Assembly (NCBI RefSeq): GCF_017498545.1
Contig: NZ_CP071793.1
Coordinates: 11,526,256 to 11,590,255 of the forward strand
Source: Sulfidibacter corallicola
GTDB lineage: Bacteria; Acidobacteriota; Holophagae; Acanthopleuribacterales; Acanthopleuribacteraceae
Length of the DNA stretch: 64,000 bases
Reading direction: 5' to 3'
A program made the translations under genes and the position numbers. Shown here in pieces: positions 9,210 to 17,361 of the stretch. The notes below the pieces were generated by a model. It searched no databases. It was not told the DNA's origin and saw only the letters and a list, made by a program, of their open reading frames with translations. Numbering within the stretch: position 1 is the first letter of the stretch; each line of letters starts with the position of its first letter.

Positions 9210-9908
9210 TCAGGCCAAGTTCGCGAACCAGGCGTAGATCAGCCCGGCCTGATAGAAGCGCACCGGCGCATCGAAGCCCGCCGAAGCGATGATCGCGGCC
9301 ACTTCCTCGGGCGGCAGCACCGCGACGGCCCTATCCAGATTCACGCGATACGTCTCGACCTCTTCCTCGTTCATCTCGCAATGCTTCAAAGCCCGCGCCC
9401 ACGAGGCCCAAAGGCTCTGGTAGGTCGGATCGGCCTTGTCCGACGCCAAATCGCCGTTCACCAAACGACCTCCCGGACGAAGCCGCGCCGCAATTTGCCG
9501 GAACAGGCCACGCCGCTCCGCCACGTCCATCATGAAATGCGAGACCAACACGCAGGTCGCCGCATCGAAAGCCTCGGTTTCCGGCAAGGTATCCAGGAAT
9601 CCCTCGTGGAAGGTGCAACGGGATGCGACACCCAATTCCTCCGCACGCTTGCGACAAATGGTCAGCATGGGGACCGCCGGTTCCACCGCGGTGAAGTGCC
9701 AGCCCGGATTCGCACGCGCCAATTCCAACAACTCGAGGCCGGTACCCGCACCGATCACCAGGATCCGGGCATCGGCGGGAAGATCGGACAGGACCATGCG
9801 AATGAGGAAATCGAGTGCTTCGCGGATGGGCGCCATCTTGGCGAACCGCTTCTCGTAGTTCGAGGCCCGCTCCTCGTCGAAAATGATGGATGATTTTTGG
9901 TTTTCCAT
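9210..9908 (-). CDS. class I SAM-dependent methyltransferase
   Basis: A 232-residue Rossmann-fold methyltransferase. Motif I is ILVIGAGTGLELLELA; the acidic end of strand 2 is FTAVEP. FDAATCVLVSHFM corresponds to motif IV, and LRPGGRLVNGDL is the post-motif III strand. ATG 9908 is preceded by TAGGAG at good spacing, so the 14-residue upstream extension is rejected. No neighbour points to a substrate; the family includes small-molecule and tRNA-modifying enzymes. Confidence 0.85.
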   Translation of the reverse strand: MENQKSSIIFDEERASNYEKRFAKMAPIREALDFLIRMVLSDLPADARILVIGAGTGLELLELARANPGWHFTAVEPAVPMLTICRKRAEELGVASRCTFHEGFLDTLPETEAFDAATCVLVSHFMMDVAERRGLFRQIAARLRPGGRLVNGDLASDKADPTYQSLWASWARALKHCEMNEEEVETYRVNLDRAVAVLPPEEVAAIIASAGFDAPVRFYQAGLIYAWFANLA

Positions 9909-10112
9909 GGCATAAGCTCCTAATTGAGTGATATGTACAGGATTCGCCACCCATGATCAAAGGATGAAACAGATCAACGTACCAAGGGCAAAGGCCACAA
10001 CCCGCAAGAATATACCAAGAAAGACTTATCACTCTTAATTCAAAATAGATAAAACATCACTAGAGCTTCGAATTCGCCTCATCGATCCAGGATGCACACC
10101 CACACCCAAAAC

Positions 10113-11015
10113 TCAACCCAACGAGTTCAAGCCGTTCAAGTCGGCCTGGCCCATCGCCTCCCCACCTTTGGTGGTGGTCTCGTGGGGCTCGTTGCTGCGC
10201 AGCTTGGCCAACAAGTCGAGACTGATGGTCGCCTGTAGCGCCAACAGCAGTTTGGGCTGCTCGCTCAACAGGGTCGACAACTTGGTCCGCGACCACCGAA
10301 TCAGACGCAGCGGATCGGAAGCGACGACCGTGGCACTGGCGGGCTCCTTGGTCAGGAAACTCATTTCCCCCACGAACTGATGAGGCGCCAGCATGGCCAC
10401 CACCTCGTCGTCCACTTTGACCTCGGCCCGCCCCCCAAAAATAAAGTAGAGATACTCGGGATCTTCACCCCGCTCGACGAGGACCTCCCCGGGGTCCGCG
10501 TGACACCAGGACCCATAGTTCAACAGGGTCATGAACTCGTCGGAGGCGAAGGGAATGAAGCCCTTCATCCGATGGCGAATCCTGCCACCGATGACGAGCG
10601 CGGCCGCGACCAACACCAAATTCTTGACGATGTACTGACCCTCCAGCGTGAGCGCGTAGGGAAACACCTGCCAGCAACGCTCCGGCAAGAGCAAAAACGG
10701 CAGGGCCGTGCCAGGCATGTGCAGGAACAACAACAGCAATCCCAAGCGCAACAGGGGTTTGTATAAAAAACAGAGGCCGATGGCGATTTCCCAAATCCCC
10801 AGCACAAACACGAAATGCGGGATGGGTGACCAATAAGTGACGTCGCGAACCAACTGATCGGCGGGGCTCAGGCCAAAGGGCTTGAGAACCCCGAACCAAA
10901 TGAACACGATGCCCAAGGCGATCCGCAGGGCGAGCATCCCACTCTTTTCCATCCAACCGAAAATGCGCAGCTCGACTTCGTCGAACCATTGACTGACCGT
11001 ACTTCGCTTCTCCAT
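10113..11015 (-). CDS. DoxX-like membrane protein fused to a cyclic-nucleotide-binding-like domain
   Basis: 300 residues in two parts. Residues about 25-165 carry four membrane helices and resemble the DoxX/DUF417 group (LALRIALGIVFIWFGVLKPFG, GIWEIAIGLCFLY). Residues about 170-290 are a cNMP-binding beta roll (GEVLVERGEDPEYLYFIFGG, then FVGEMSFLTKEP). The phosphate-binding cassette reads EPASATVVA, where cAMP binders usually have Arg, so nucleotide binding is doubtful. ATG 11015 follows GAGAGGTG; a GTG two codons upstream is the alternative. The gene is monocistronic. Confidence 0.8.
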   Translation of the reverse strand: MEKRSTVSQWFDEVELRIFGWMEKSGMLALRIALGIVFIWFGVLKPFGLSPADQLVRDVTYWSPIPHFVFVLGIWEIAIGLCFLYKPLLRLGLLLLFLHMPGTALPFLLLPERCWQVFPYALTLEGQYIVKNLVLVAAALVIGGRIRHRMKGFIPFASDEFMTLLNYGSWCHADPGEVLVERGEDPEYLYFIFGGRAEVKVDDEVVAMLAPHQFVGEMSFLTKEPASATVVASDPLRLIRWSRTKLSTLLSEQPKLLLALQATISLDLLAKLRSNEPHETTTKGGEAMGQADLNGLNSLG

Positions 11016-11154
11016 GGGCACACCTCTCCATTGAGATCGATGGATACTCCAGACCTGGCTCGATCCAAATTTTGCACAACAAAAATAAGCACCAAAATCA
11101 CAATTGGTGACACAAAAAAATTAACGACTCGCTTCGATTCATCGCGCAAAATGA

Positions 11155-11171
11155 CTCATTCACGAAATGAG
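11155..11171. promoter_or_regulatory. small palindrome upstream of the DoxX/cNMP gene
   Basis: CTCATT-CACGA-AATGAG is a perfect 6-bp inverted repeat, nested in a wider TGACTC...GAGTCA pair (11153-11180). It sits 140 bases upstream of the gene at 11015. An operator role is a guess. The rest of 11016-11365 is AT-rich and has no gene. Confidence 0.3.
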
Positions 11172-11365
11172 ACCGAGTCAAGTCGACATACGGAACATAA
11201 ATCCAGGATCTGGCCAAGCGGCTTTTCGCCCACGATGATACGGCTCGAAACAGATCCGATTGCTATATTCTGCCAGATCACGACCTAGATTTGGAGACCA
11301 TACTTTTGCAAGGACAATTTCGAAAACCCCTGGGAAACATGCATTTTTGCAACGAGCCCCAAAGA

Positions 11366-11397
11366 AAAACGCCTCGATTCGATGATCGAGGCGTTTT
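11366..11397 (-). terminator. intrinsic terminator of the TonB-receptor operon
   Basis: A perfect 13-bp inverted repeat (AAAACGCCTCGAT / ATCGAGGCGTTTT) with a 6-base loop. Read on the minus strand, the stem is followed by a T-rich tract (TTTTTCTTT). It lies 67 bases beyond the stop of the last operon gene. Confidence 0.8.
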
Positions 11398-11463
11398 CGA
11401 TGGGAATGTCCCGTGCCGTGGCCTGCCCAGGGGTGGGACCTCGTTCGGTCGTTACAACGGGCT

Positions 11464-12321
11464 TCATTCAGGGAAGACTTCCAAGGTCACGAACAAACTG
11501 TAGTGATGCTTGTCGATACCGGACTCGGGTTTACCGGGGAGCGTCAACGCCGCCTGGAATAGGTAGAAACCCGCTTCAGTGAAGGATAGCTGGAAACCTC
11601 CCTGCTCGTCGGTTTTCAACTCCATGGCTTTTCGCTCGTTGCGGTGGCGTGTCCCACTGCGGACCACCACGATTTCCGCGCTCTGATCCAGGGGTTTGCC
11701 GTCGTAGAACAACTGGAAGTCGCCCGTTTCGTTGACGAACAGGTCGTTGGGATGTCCCTTGCCACCGAGCTCCAAGCCTTTGCCCGTGGGCTTCATGGCG
11801 GCCCTGTTGGGTTCGTTGAGTGTGACGAAGGTTTCCACACGTGAAGCCGTCGTCCGGCGCACCACATCGGTCGCGCCCTCGGGAAGGGTCGCGTCCGGGC
11901 CGAACACACGACCCCGCGATCCGTCGGCCTTTTGAAAGGTCGTCATCGGGAACTCGGGGTGGATCACGCTGATCCGGTAGGTGCCGGAGGATTCCAGTTT
12001 GAGATCGCCGACCGACAAGCGGGAGAAGGCCTGCCAATCGAAGTCCTTCGATACGCTGCCGTCGGGATTGATGACCACGGACTGCAAACGCGCGAAGTAG
12101 CCTTTCAAACTGGGAGGAACCGCGCCTTTACCATTGTCGCCGAAGGGTCGATCGGGATGAAAGACGTCGTTGGAGATGCTGGAGATCACACTGACGCTTT
12201 GGCTGCTTTCCCCGGACAGCACCGTATGGGTGGGTACGATGTAACGGTCGTGGGCCAGGGCTCCGCTCACGGCGGGAATCAGGCTCGAGAGAATCAGGAC
12301 TCGGATGATGGTCACGTTCAT
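11464..12321 (-). CDS. DUF4198 periplasmic protein of a metal-uptake operon
   Basis: A 285-residue exported protein. It has a signal peptide (MNVTIIRVLILSSLIPAVSG, ending near ALAHD) and the mature start HDRYIVPTHTVL, typical of DUF4198 proteins, which accompany TonB receptors for iron or cobalt. Two beta-sandwich-like parts follow; the C-terminal part (ELKTDEQGGFQLSFTEAGFYLFQA) is the conserved DUF4198 stretch. ATG 12321 is one base after the stop of the DUF2271 gene. The ribosome site GGAGGT lies inside the last codons of that gene, so translation is coupled. Confidence 0.85.
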   Translation of the reverse strand: MNVTIIRVLILSSLIPAVSGALAHDRYIVPTHTVLSGESSQSVSVISSISNDVFHPDRPFGDNGKGAVPPSLKGYFARLQSVVINPDGSVSKDFDWQAFSRLSVGDLKLESSGTYRISVIHPEFPMTTFQKADGSRGRVFGPDATLPEGATDVVRRTTASRVETFVTLNEPNRAAMKPTGKGLELGGKGHPNDLFVNETGDFQLFYDGKPLDQSAEIVVVRSGTRHRNERKAMELKTDEQGGFQLSFTEAGFYLFQAALTLPGKPESGIDKHHYSLFVTLEVFPE

Positions 12322-12322
12322 T

Positions 12323-12835
12323 TCATTTACCTCCGTCGATCTCGATGTGGACCTCGCCGATTTCGCCACGACCGGTCAAGGTATAGTGCTGGGGTTTGTC
12401 GCCGCCCAGGACCACTTTCTGGCGCAGAAAGTCGCGGCCCCCTTCTTCTCTGGCCGCCTCGACGTTCAGGTAATACTCGCCCGCGGGCAGCGGCCGGCCC
12501 TCGGCATCCAACCCATTCCAGAGCACGCGATAGGAACCGGGTTTGCGGGTCGCACCGGAAACGGCGTCGTAGGGCGGCTCCTTGCTACGTCCCAGCTTGC
12601 GCCACCACTGACGCATATCCTTCAACCATTCGTCCTGCTCGTGCCAGACGGCCAGGGTGTGGACCCCTTTTCGTTCCGTGGTTTCCAGCCAGATGGCCAC
12701 GTAGGGCCGGTGATAGGGTCGAGCATCCAGTTGCGGAATGACAATTTCGACGCGTACCCCTTCGGCCGCGGGAGCCGGGCTGCCCAGCAGCACCAGCAGC
12801 AGTAGACATGAGTTCATGATCTGAACCCTCCTCAA
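12323..12835 (-). CDS. DUF2271 exported protein
   Basis: 170 residues with a short signal peptide (ending near APAAEG). DUF2271 hallmarks are YVAIWLETTERKGVHTLAVW, DAVSGATRKPGSYRVLWNG and LPAGEYYLNVEAAREEGGRD. The fold is FlgD/Ig-like and the function unknown. DUF2271, DUF4198 and PepSY-TM genes are repeatedly found together behind TonB receptors in iron-regulated operons, as here. A second ATG six codons downstream could also be the start. Confidence 0.85.
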   Translation of the reverse strand: MRRVQIMNSCLLLLVLLGSPAPAAEGVRVEIVIPQLDARPYHRPYVAIWLETTERKGVHTLAVWHEQDEWLKDMRQWWRKLGRSKEPPYDAVSGATRKPGSYRVLWNGLDAEGRPLPAGEYYLNVEAAREEGGRDFLRQKVVLGGDKPQHYTLTGRGEIGEVHIEIDGGK

Positions 12836-12848
12836 CCGTGCGCCTCCC

Positions 12849-13553
12849 TCACGAGGCGGAAGGCACCCATAAAATGTAGATGAGCCAGGGCGATACCGTA
12901 CCGGCGACGACCAACACCAAACCCGATAGCCGCCACTTGGCTTGCTGTAACAAAATGACCAGGCCCGTCAGCGCGGACAGGCCGATTAGGATTGCCGAGA
13001 GGTCGATGACCCAAGACCACTGGGCACCGGTGTGACGACCCTTGTGCAGGTCGTTGAGCACACCCACCAGGGTCCCTTCCTGGAACTCCGCCTCCATCAC
13101 GCCGTCCTCCAGGAAGATGGTGATGAAGGCGTACCCGGCGGGCAGCGGATAGTCGAAGGTCCACTCGCCGAGCTGTACGTCCAAGTTCACCTTGCGCGGG
13201 TTCTTCAAGCCGGTCACTTCTTCGATCATCCGCTCGACTCGACCGAGCGGCGGGTTCTCGGTATCCCGAACCGCCTGGCGCAACGCGGCGGGCAACTCGT
13301 GCCGCTCCAGGCGATGGGCCCCCTTGCTGTCGAACCAGGATAGGTGGTTGAGCAGGAGGCCGGTGACACAGAAGAAGAGCAGCAGGCTGAACATGACCGT
13401 CGAGATGTACACGTGAATCCAGCGACAGGCCGTGAACAAGCGGCGCCCTTGCGCGGACTTGGTCCAGCCCCAAAAGGTACTGGTCTTCCGAGCGCCACGA
13501 GGACGCGGCAGATCCGACATCCTCGTGGCCTGCTTTGGACGAGTCCCGGTCAT
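12849..13553 (-). CDS. PepSY-associated transmembrane protein
   Basis: 234 residues. One helix near residues 45-70 (WIHVYISTVMFSLLLFFCVTGLLLNH) is the classic PepSY-TM start; a periplasmic PepSY-like segment follows, and two further helices near the C-terminus. HDLHKGRHTG-like residues (NDLHKGRHTG) are conserved in this family. Relatives act in ferric-siderophore reduction at the inner membrane. The start at 13553 leaves 3 bases after the receptor stop but has no clear ribosome site; ATG 13520 is a possible alternative. Confidence 0.82.
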   Translation of the reverse strand: MTGTRPKQATRMSDLPRPRGARKTSTFWGWTKSAQGRRLFTACRWIHVYISTVMFSLLLFFCVTGLLLNHLSWFDSKGAHRLERHELPAALRQAVRDTENPPLGRVERMIEEVTGLKNPRKVNLDVQLGEWTFDYPLPAGYAFITIFLEDGVMEAEFQEGTLVGVLNDLHKGRHTGAQWSWVIDLSAILIGLSALTGLVILLQQAKWRLSGLVLVVAGTVSPWLIYILWVPSAS

Positions 13554-13556
13554 CGA

Positions 13557-15656
13557 TTAAAATTGGAACGCCAGGGTCGCCTTGATGTTCCGCCCCGGCT
13601 CGTAGTCGAGCAGGTACAGTTCACCGAAACGCGGGTGGAAGGACAGCCCCGTTCGCGACGAGTGCGAGGCGTAGAACTCGTCGAAGAGGTTGTCCACGCC
13701 CAGGGTCAGCGACAGGCCCTCGAGGCGGCGCGGCATCCAACGCGCCGAGACGTTGTGCACCGAAAAGCTGTCTTTCGCATTGTCGCGGGTCGCACCATCC
13801 AGATCCAGGCCGGCATCCACGTCGCCGGCCACCAGGCTGTCCCAATGCAGGTGGAGCCGCGTTTGGGGCAACTGGTAGTCGATCACCAGACTGAAGGTAT
13901 CGCCCTGGGTCCGGTCGAGTCGGGCGCCATCCAAATCACCGTAGATGTCGAGGGCGGACAACTCGCTGTCGGCGGTGGCGTAAGTCAGAAACGCGCGCAA
14001 GCCACCCGCTTCGTAACCCACATAGGCTTCGCCGCCATCGATCTGCATATCGCCCACGTTGTCGCGCCAATACCGCACCTCGGGATTGGGCGCGTAGTCG
14101 TAGATGTAGTCGTCGATGTCGGTTCGAAACATGGTGAGCCCGAGCGAGAAACGCTCCGCACCGAACAGCGGCGCGTTGTAGACGAAGCCGATCTCCGTGT
14201 TCAGGCCCGTTTCCTCTTCGATTCCGGGGTTCGGCGAATCGTACAGGCCGGCGCCAACGAAGACTTCGCCGATTTCCGGCGCCTTGTACAACTGGGTGCT
14301 GCCGATCCGCCAGAAGACGTGATCGTTGACCTGGTGTTCGAACGCCAAGCCCGCCGAGGCGCCGCTGAAGGTATCGGACACCACCGCGGAATCCACGTCC
14401 ACATGATCGAAGCGGACCCCGGGCACCAAGGCCAGCCCGCCTTCCCATTCGATGCGATCCTCGATGAACACGGCCGTATTGACGGCGTCCTCGCTGGAGG
14501 CTTCGACCGAATCGGTGGTGAAGGCGGTGTCGTATTGGTTGCGGTTGACCCCGTAGGTAAGGGTATGGTTTACGCCGCTTTCGATCACGGTGCGGCCGGT
14601 GAATTCGAACCCGAAATTCTCGGCTTCGCCTTCGATCAGCGATTCGCCGCCGAACACCGCGGCGACCCCGGACTCGTCGCGGAACAGCTCACTGGTGTTC
14701 TGGTAGGCCGTGGCTTCGAGGCGCGTCCCCGAACCGACCACGACCTCGTAATTCAGGGTCAAGGTATCGCGGGTGAATTCGGTGGGATACACCAGCGGCA
14801 ATCCCAGGTTCTCGGCGATCGCCAGGTCGGTGGCCAGACCCATGTCGGGTCTGTAACTGTAGTCGCCCTCGTCCTTGTAGTTTTCGTAGCCCATTTCGAG
14901 GCGCTGGTCGCCGCCGAGGTCCCAACCCAGCTTAAAGAGCGCATCGCCCAGCTCGCCTTCGAGTCCCCGCACCTCGCCATCGGTCCCGGGAATTTCATTG
15001 CCCGAAAAATCTTTGATCTGGTCGCCGCCGACCGAGAAATTGTCGCGATCCACAAAGTTGTAATAAGCCAGGACGTCGATGCGATCATTCAGCCTGGCGA
15101 AACCCGTGGCGGTGTACCCGGTTGAGGCATTGTCGCCGTAGCTGGCCTGGAGACGCGCACCGGATTTCTGCCCGGGGGCCAGCAGATCCTTGGGATCCTT
15201 GGTCTCCATGCGCACCGAACCGCCGAGACCACCGTTGATGACCGACCCCGTGCCCACTTCGATGTCGACGGACTTCAGAATGTCGGCGTGGATTTGCAGG
15301 TTCCCCATGTGGTGGTACATGTAGGAATTTTGGCTGGCTCCATCGATACTGATTCGCAGATCGCGATCGCCGAGGCTGCGGATCGTGATGCGCTGGTTGA
15401 GCGAATGGGCACCACCGACGTCGATGCCGGGAATGGTGCGCAGCAGGTCGCTGATATGGTCGGGTTGCTTGATGGCCATGGCCTCGTCGTCCAGCTTCAC
15501 GGAAGAGGAACGGACCTCGGTGGCCCAGACCTGGATGTTCTCTTCGATGGTCGGCTCGGCATCGGGAGCCTCGGCGTTTTTCTTGGTTTCGGTTTGGGCC
15601 AGCAGACCCGCACCCATCCAACAGATCAGTATCAGAACGAAATAATGGAATCTCAT
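13557..15656 (-). CDS. TonB-dependent outer-membrane receptor
   Basis: A 699-residue outer-membrane receptor. Signal peptide MRFHYFVLILICWMGAGLLA; a TonB-box-like segment (ENIQVWATEV); plug domain with SDLLRTIPGIDVGGAH and RITIRSLGDRDLRISIDG; 22-strand barrel ending in aromatic ATLAFQF. There is no N-terminal signalling domain. ATG 15656 is preferred because GAAGG lies 9 bases upstream; GTG 15665 is possible. First gene of an operon with PepSY-TM, DUF2271 and DUF4198 proteins. The Fur-like promoter suggests iron uptake, but the ligand is unknown. Confidence 0.93.
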   Translation of the reverse strand: MRFHYFVLILICWMGAGLLAQTETKKNAEAPDAEPTIEENIQVWATEVRSSSVKLDDEAMAIKQPDHISDLLRTIPGIDVGGAHSLNQRITIRSLGDRDLRISIDGASQNSYMYHHMGNLQIHADILKSVDIEVGTGSVINGGLGGSVRMETKDPKDLLAPGQKSGARLQASYGDNASTGYTATGFARLNDRIDVLAYYNFVDRDNFSVGGDQIKDFSGNEIPGTDGEVRGLEGELGDALFKLGWDLGGDQRLEMGYENYKDEGDYSYRPDMGLATDLAIAENLGLPLVYPTEFTRDTLTLNYEVVVGSGTRLEATAYQNTSELFRDESGVAAVFGGESLIEGEAENFGFEFTGRTVIESGVNHTLTYGVNRNQYDTAFTTDSVEASSEDAVNTAVFIEDRIEWEGGLALVPGVRFDHVDVDSAVVSDTFSGASAGLAFEHQVNDHVFWRIGSTQLYKAPEIGEVFVGAGLYDSPNPGIEEETGLNTEIGFVYNAPLFGAERFSLGLTMFRTDIDDYIYDYAPNPEVRYWRDNVGDMQIDGGEAYVGYEAGGLRAFLTYATADSELSALDIYGDLDGARLDRTQGDTFSLVIDYQLPQTRLHLHWDSLVAGDVDAGLDLDGATRDNAKDSFSVHNVSARWMPRRLEGLSLTLGVDNLFDEFYASHSSRTGLSFHPRFGELYLLDYEPGRNIKATLAFQF

Positions 15657-15734
15657 CGTGTTCACCCTTCAAGACAGACAGCGGAATAATTGTCGACATT
15701 CGTACCCGGGCAAAGCTATGCGTCATCGGCGCGA

Positions 15735-15772
15735 ATCATAGCAATGAGAATATTGAAATTCAATCTCAATTT
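15735..15772 (-). promoter_or_regulatory. Fur-box-like promoter of the TonB-receptor operon
   Basis: On the minus strand -35 TTGAAT (15758-15763) and -10 TATGAT (15735-15740) are 17 bases apart. Overlapping both is a palindromic stretch at 15743-15772 whose halves are AATGAGAATATTGAA and its near-complement ATTCAATCTCAATT. The TGAGAAT-type halves fit a Fur box. Nothing else is visible in 15773-16140. Confidence 0.65.
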
Positions 15773-16140
15773 TAAAATAATACTTCGTGACGACTGATCC
15801 CCCTCTCCTGCGAGCGGCAACGGTCAGTTTGGGGATCGGGCTGGGCAAGATCATCTGCTCCCGAAAAAGCCCAAGACCGGTAACTCGAGATCGTCCGCAG
15901 CTCGGGCGCCCGCATTTCTCAGAAATCCAGGCTGGACCTCCCGAAGCTCCAATGAGAAAATACGTCATTTTAGAAAATACGATCTTTACGAAACCTAAAC
16001 ATACCAAGTTAATTGATCAGCAAAATCGAACGCTATCTCGGATCCCCACCGAGCAACCTTAATCCCCCCTCATTTCCTCCGCCAGTTTCAAAACGCGCCC
16101 AACCTTCCACTCTACCCCCCTCGAGCAAAGGATGTCATTT

Positions 16141-16749
16141 ATGGGCCATGAATGTTCGGGTGACGTGGTCACCCCAGGGGCGGTGTCCCTGGAGATCACC
16201 GCTCTCCTGCGCCGCTGGTCGTCCAGTAACCAGCAGGCATTAAATGAAATTATCGTCTTGGTTTACAACGAGTTGCGTTCCATGGCGCGCCAGTACCTGC
16301 GCCACGAGGCCCGCAATCTCTCCATCCAACCGACCGCCTTGGTGCACGAGGTCTACGAAATGCTCCATGGCCGCCACGACCTGGTTTTCGAGAATCGGGT
16401 GCACTTCTTCCGGTGCGCCAGATTGATCATGCGCCAGATTACGATCAAGTACGCGCGCATGAAGCAATCGCTCAAACGCGGCGGCAGCAAGGCCCACCAG
16501 ACCTTCGACGATGCGGTGCACCTCGGCCAACGCATGTTGGAACCGGAAGTCCTGCTCGCCCTGGATCGGGCGCTGAACCAATTGGCGACCATGGATCCCA
16601 GAAAGCACCGAATCACGGAGCTGCGCTTTTTCCTGGGATTGAAGATGGAGGAGATCGCGGAGGTTCTGGAGATCTCGCCGCGGACGGCTCGGCGCGAGTG
16701 GCAAACGACCCAGTGCTGGTTGGTTCGCGAGCTGAAAAAGGCGGTCTAG
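16141..16749 (+). CDS. ECF-type sigma factor (Sig-70_X6-like group)
   Basis: A 202-residue RNA polymerase sigma factor. Region 2 is NEIIVLVYNELRSMARQYLR with IQPTALVHEVYEML, the signature of the group usually paired with Ser/Thr kinases or large exported proteins. Region 4 is ITELRFFLGLKMEEIAEVLEISPRTARREW. ATG 16141 is chosen over 16132 because AAGGA sits 8 bases upstream. No anti-sigma gene is adjacent; the next gene is a secreted subtilase. The second member of this group in the window is at 50709-51302. Confidence 0.9.
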   Translation: MGHECSGDVVTPGAVSLEITALLRRWSSSNQQALNEIIVLVYNELRSMARQYLRHEARNLSIQPTALVHEVYEMLHGRHDLVFENRVHFFRCARLIMRQITIKYARMKQSLKRGGSKAHQTFDDAVHLGQRMLEPEVLLALDRALNQLATMDPRKHRITELRFFLGLKMEEIAEVLEISPRTARREWQTTQCWLVRELKKAV

Positions 16750-16782
16750 CAGCCACCTGTCCGCGAACGGGGCCAGAGCCAT

Positions 16783-17181
16783 TGTCCACTAAAAACACGA
16801 AAAAACACGAAAACGATACGCCCCACATTCCCTGCTCAGTGAATCGGACGCCTCTTCGATGAGTCTCAGGAACACATTCTGTTGTTTATCAGCACGTTAG
16901 AGCTGAAAGCTAGATAGGTTCCCTATAATGCCAACGAGTTCGGTTCCTGGGTGGCCACGTGTCACACGCGGCATTTGACGACTCGCCCACGAATCACACG
17001 GATCCACACGAATACGAACACAATCATTCCGTTCGATGTGCCATCCATGGGTTCCGTCTATCCGTGTCAATCGGTGTGATTCGTGGACGGTTCTCTCCCG
17101 GTTCCCGAGAAACGCCTCTGATGACTTGGAGATCGAGATCGGGAGTATCGTTTTCGTGTTTTTTCGTGTTTTTAGTGGACA
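16783..17181. repeat. 399-bp element with perfect 37-bp terminal inverted repeats
   Basis: The ends 16783-16819 (beginning TGTCCACTAAAAACACGAAA) and 17145-17181 are exact reverse complements over 37 bases. An inner imperfect inverted pair lies at about 16984-17014 and 17060-17088 (CCCACGAATCACACGGAT / GTGTGATTCGTGGAC); the same pair occurs in both copies at 7264-8047. No ORF of note lies inside. It fills the gap between the ECF sigma gene and the subtilase. Confidence 0.85.
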
Positions 17182-17361
17182 GCTCCAGGTGCAACCATCA
17201 TTAAATCAAGCACTTTGAATTTTTCTCGAAAAAATATTGGCCGCTTTTCCCCATGACTTCCTTAGCAGGGAGTGAGGCCGGAGAGGAGCCTCCCGGACCT
17301 TGCTCGGGTTCGGATCGGGTTACATCCAACCCGCTTATTTATTTTTTCGAGGAGAAAACCA

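Noticed and set aside
13344..15125. 593-codon plus-strand frame
   Set aside because: Antisense to the TonB receptor gene, which has full family similarity and a signal peptide; the antisense translation has none.
11464..15656. a ferric-citrate type signalling receptor (FecA-like)
   Set aside because: The receptor lacks the N-terminal signalling domain and no anti-sigma/sigma pair adjoins it; the ECF gene at 16141 is divergent and belongs to another group.
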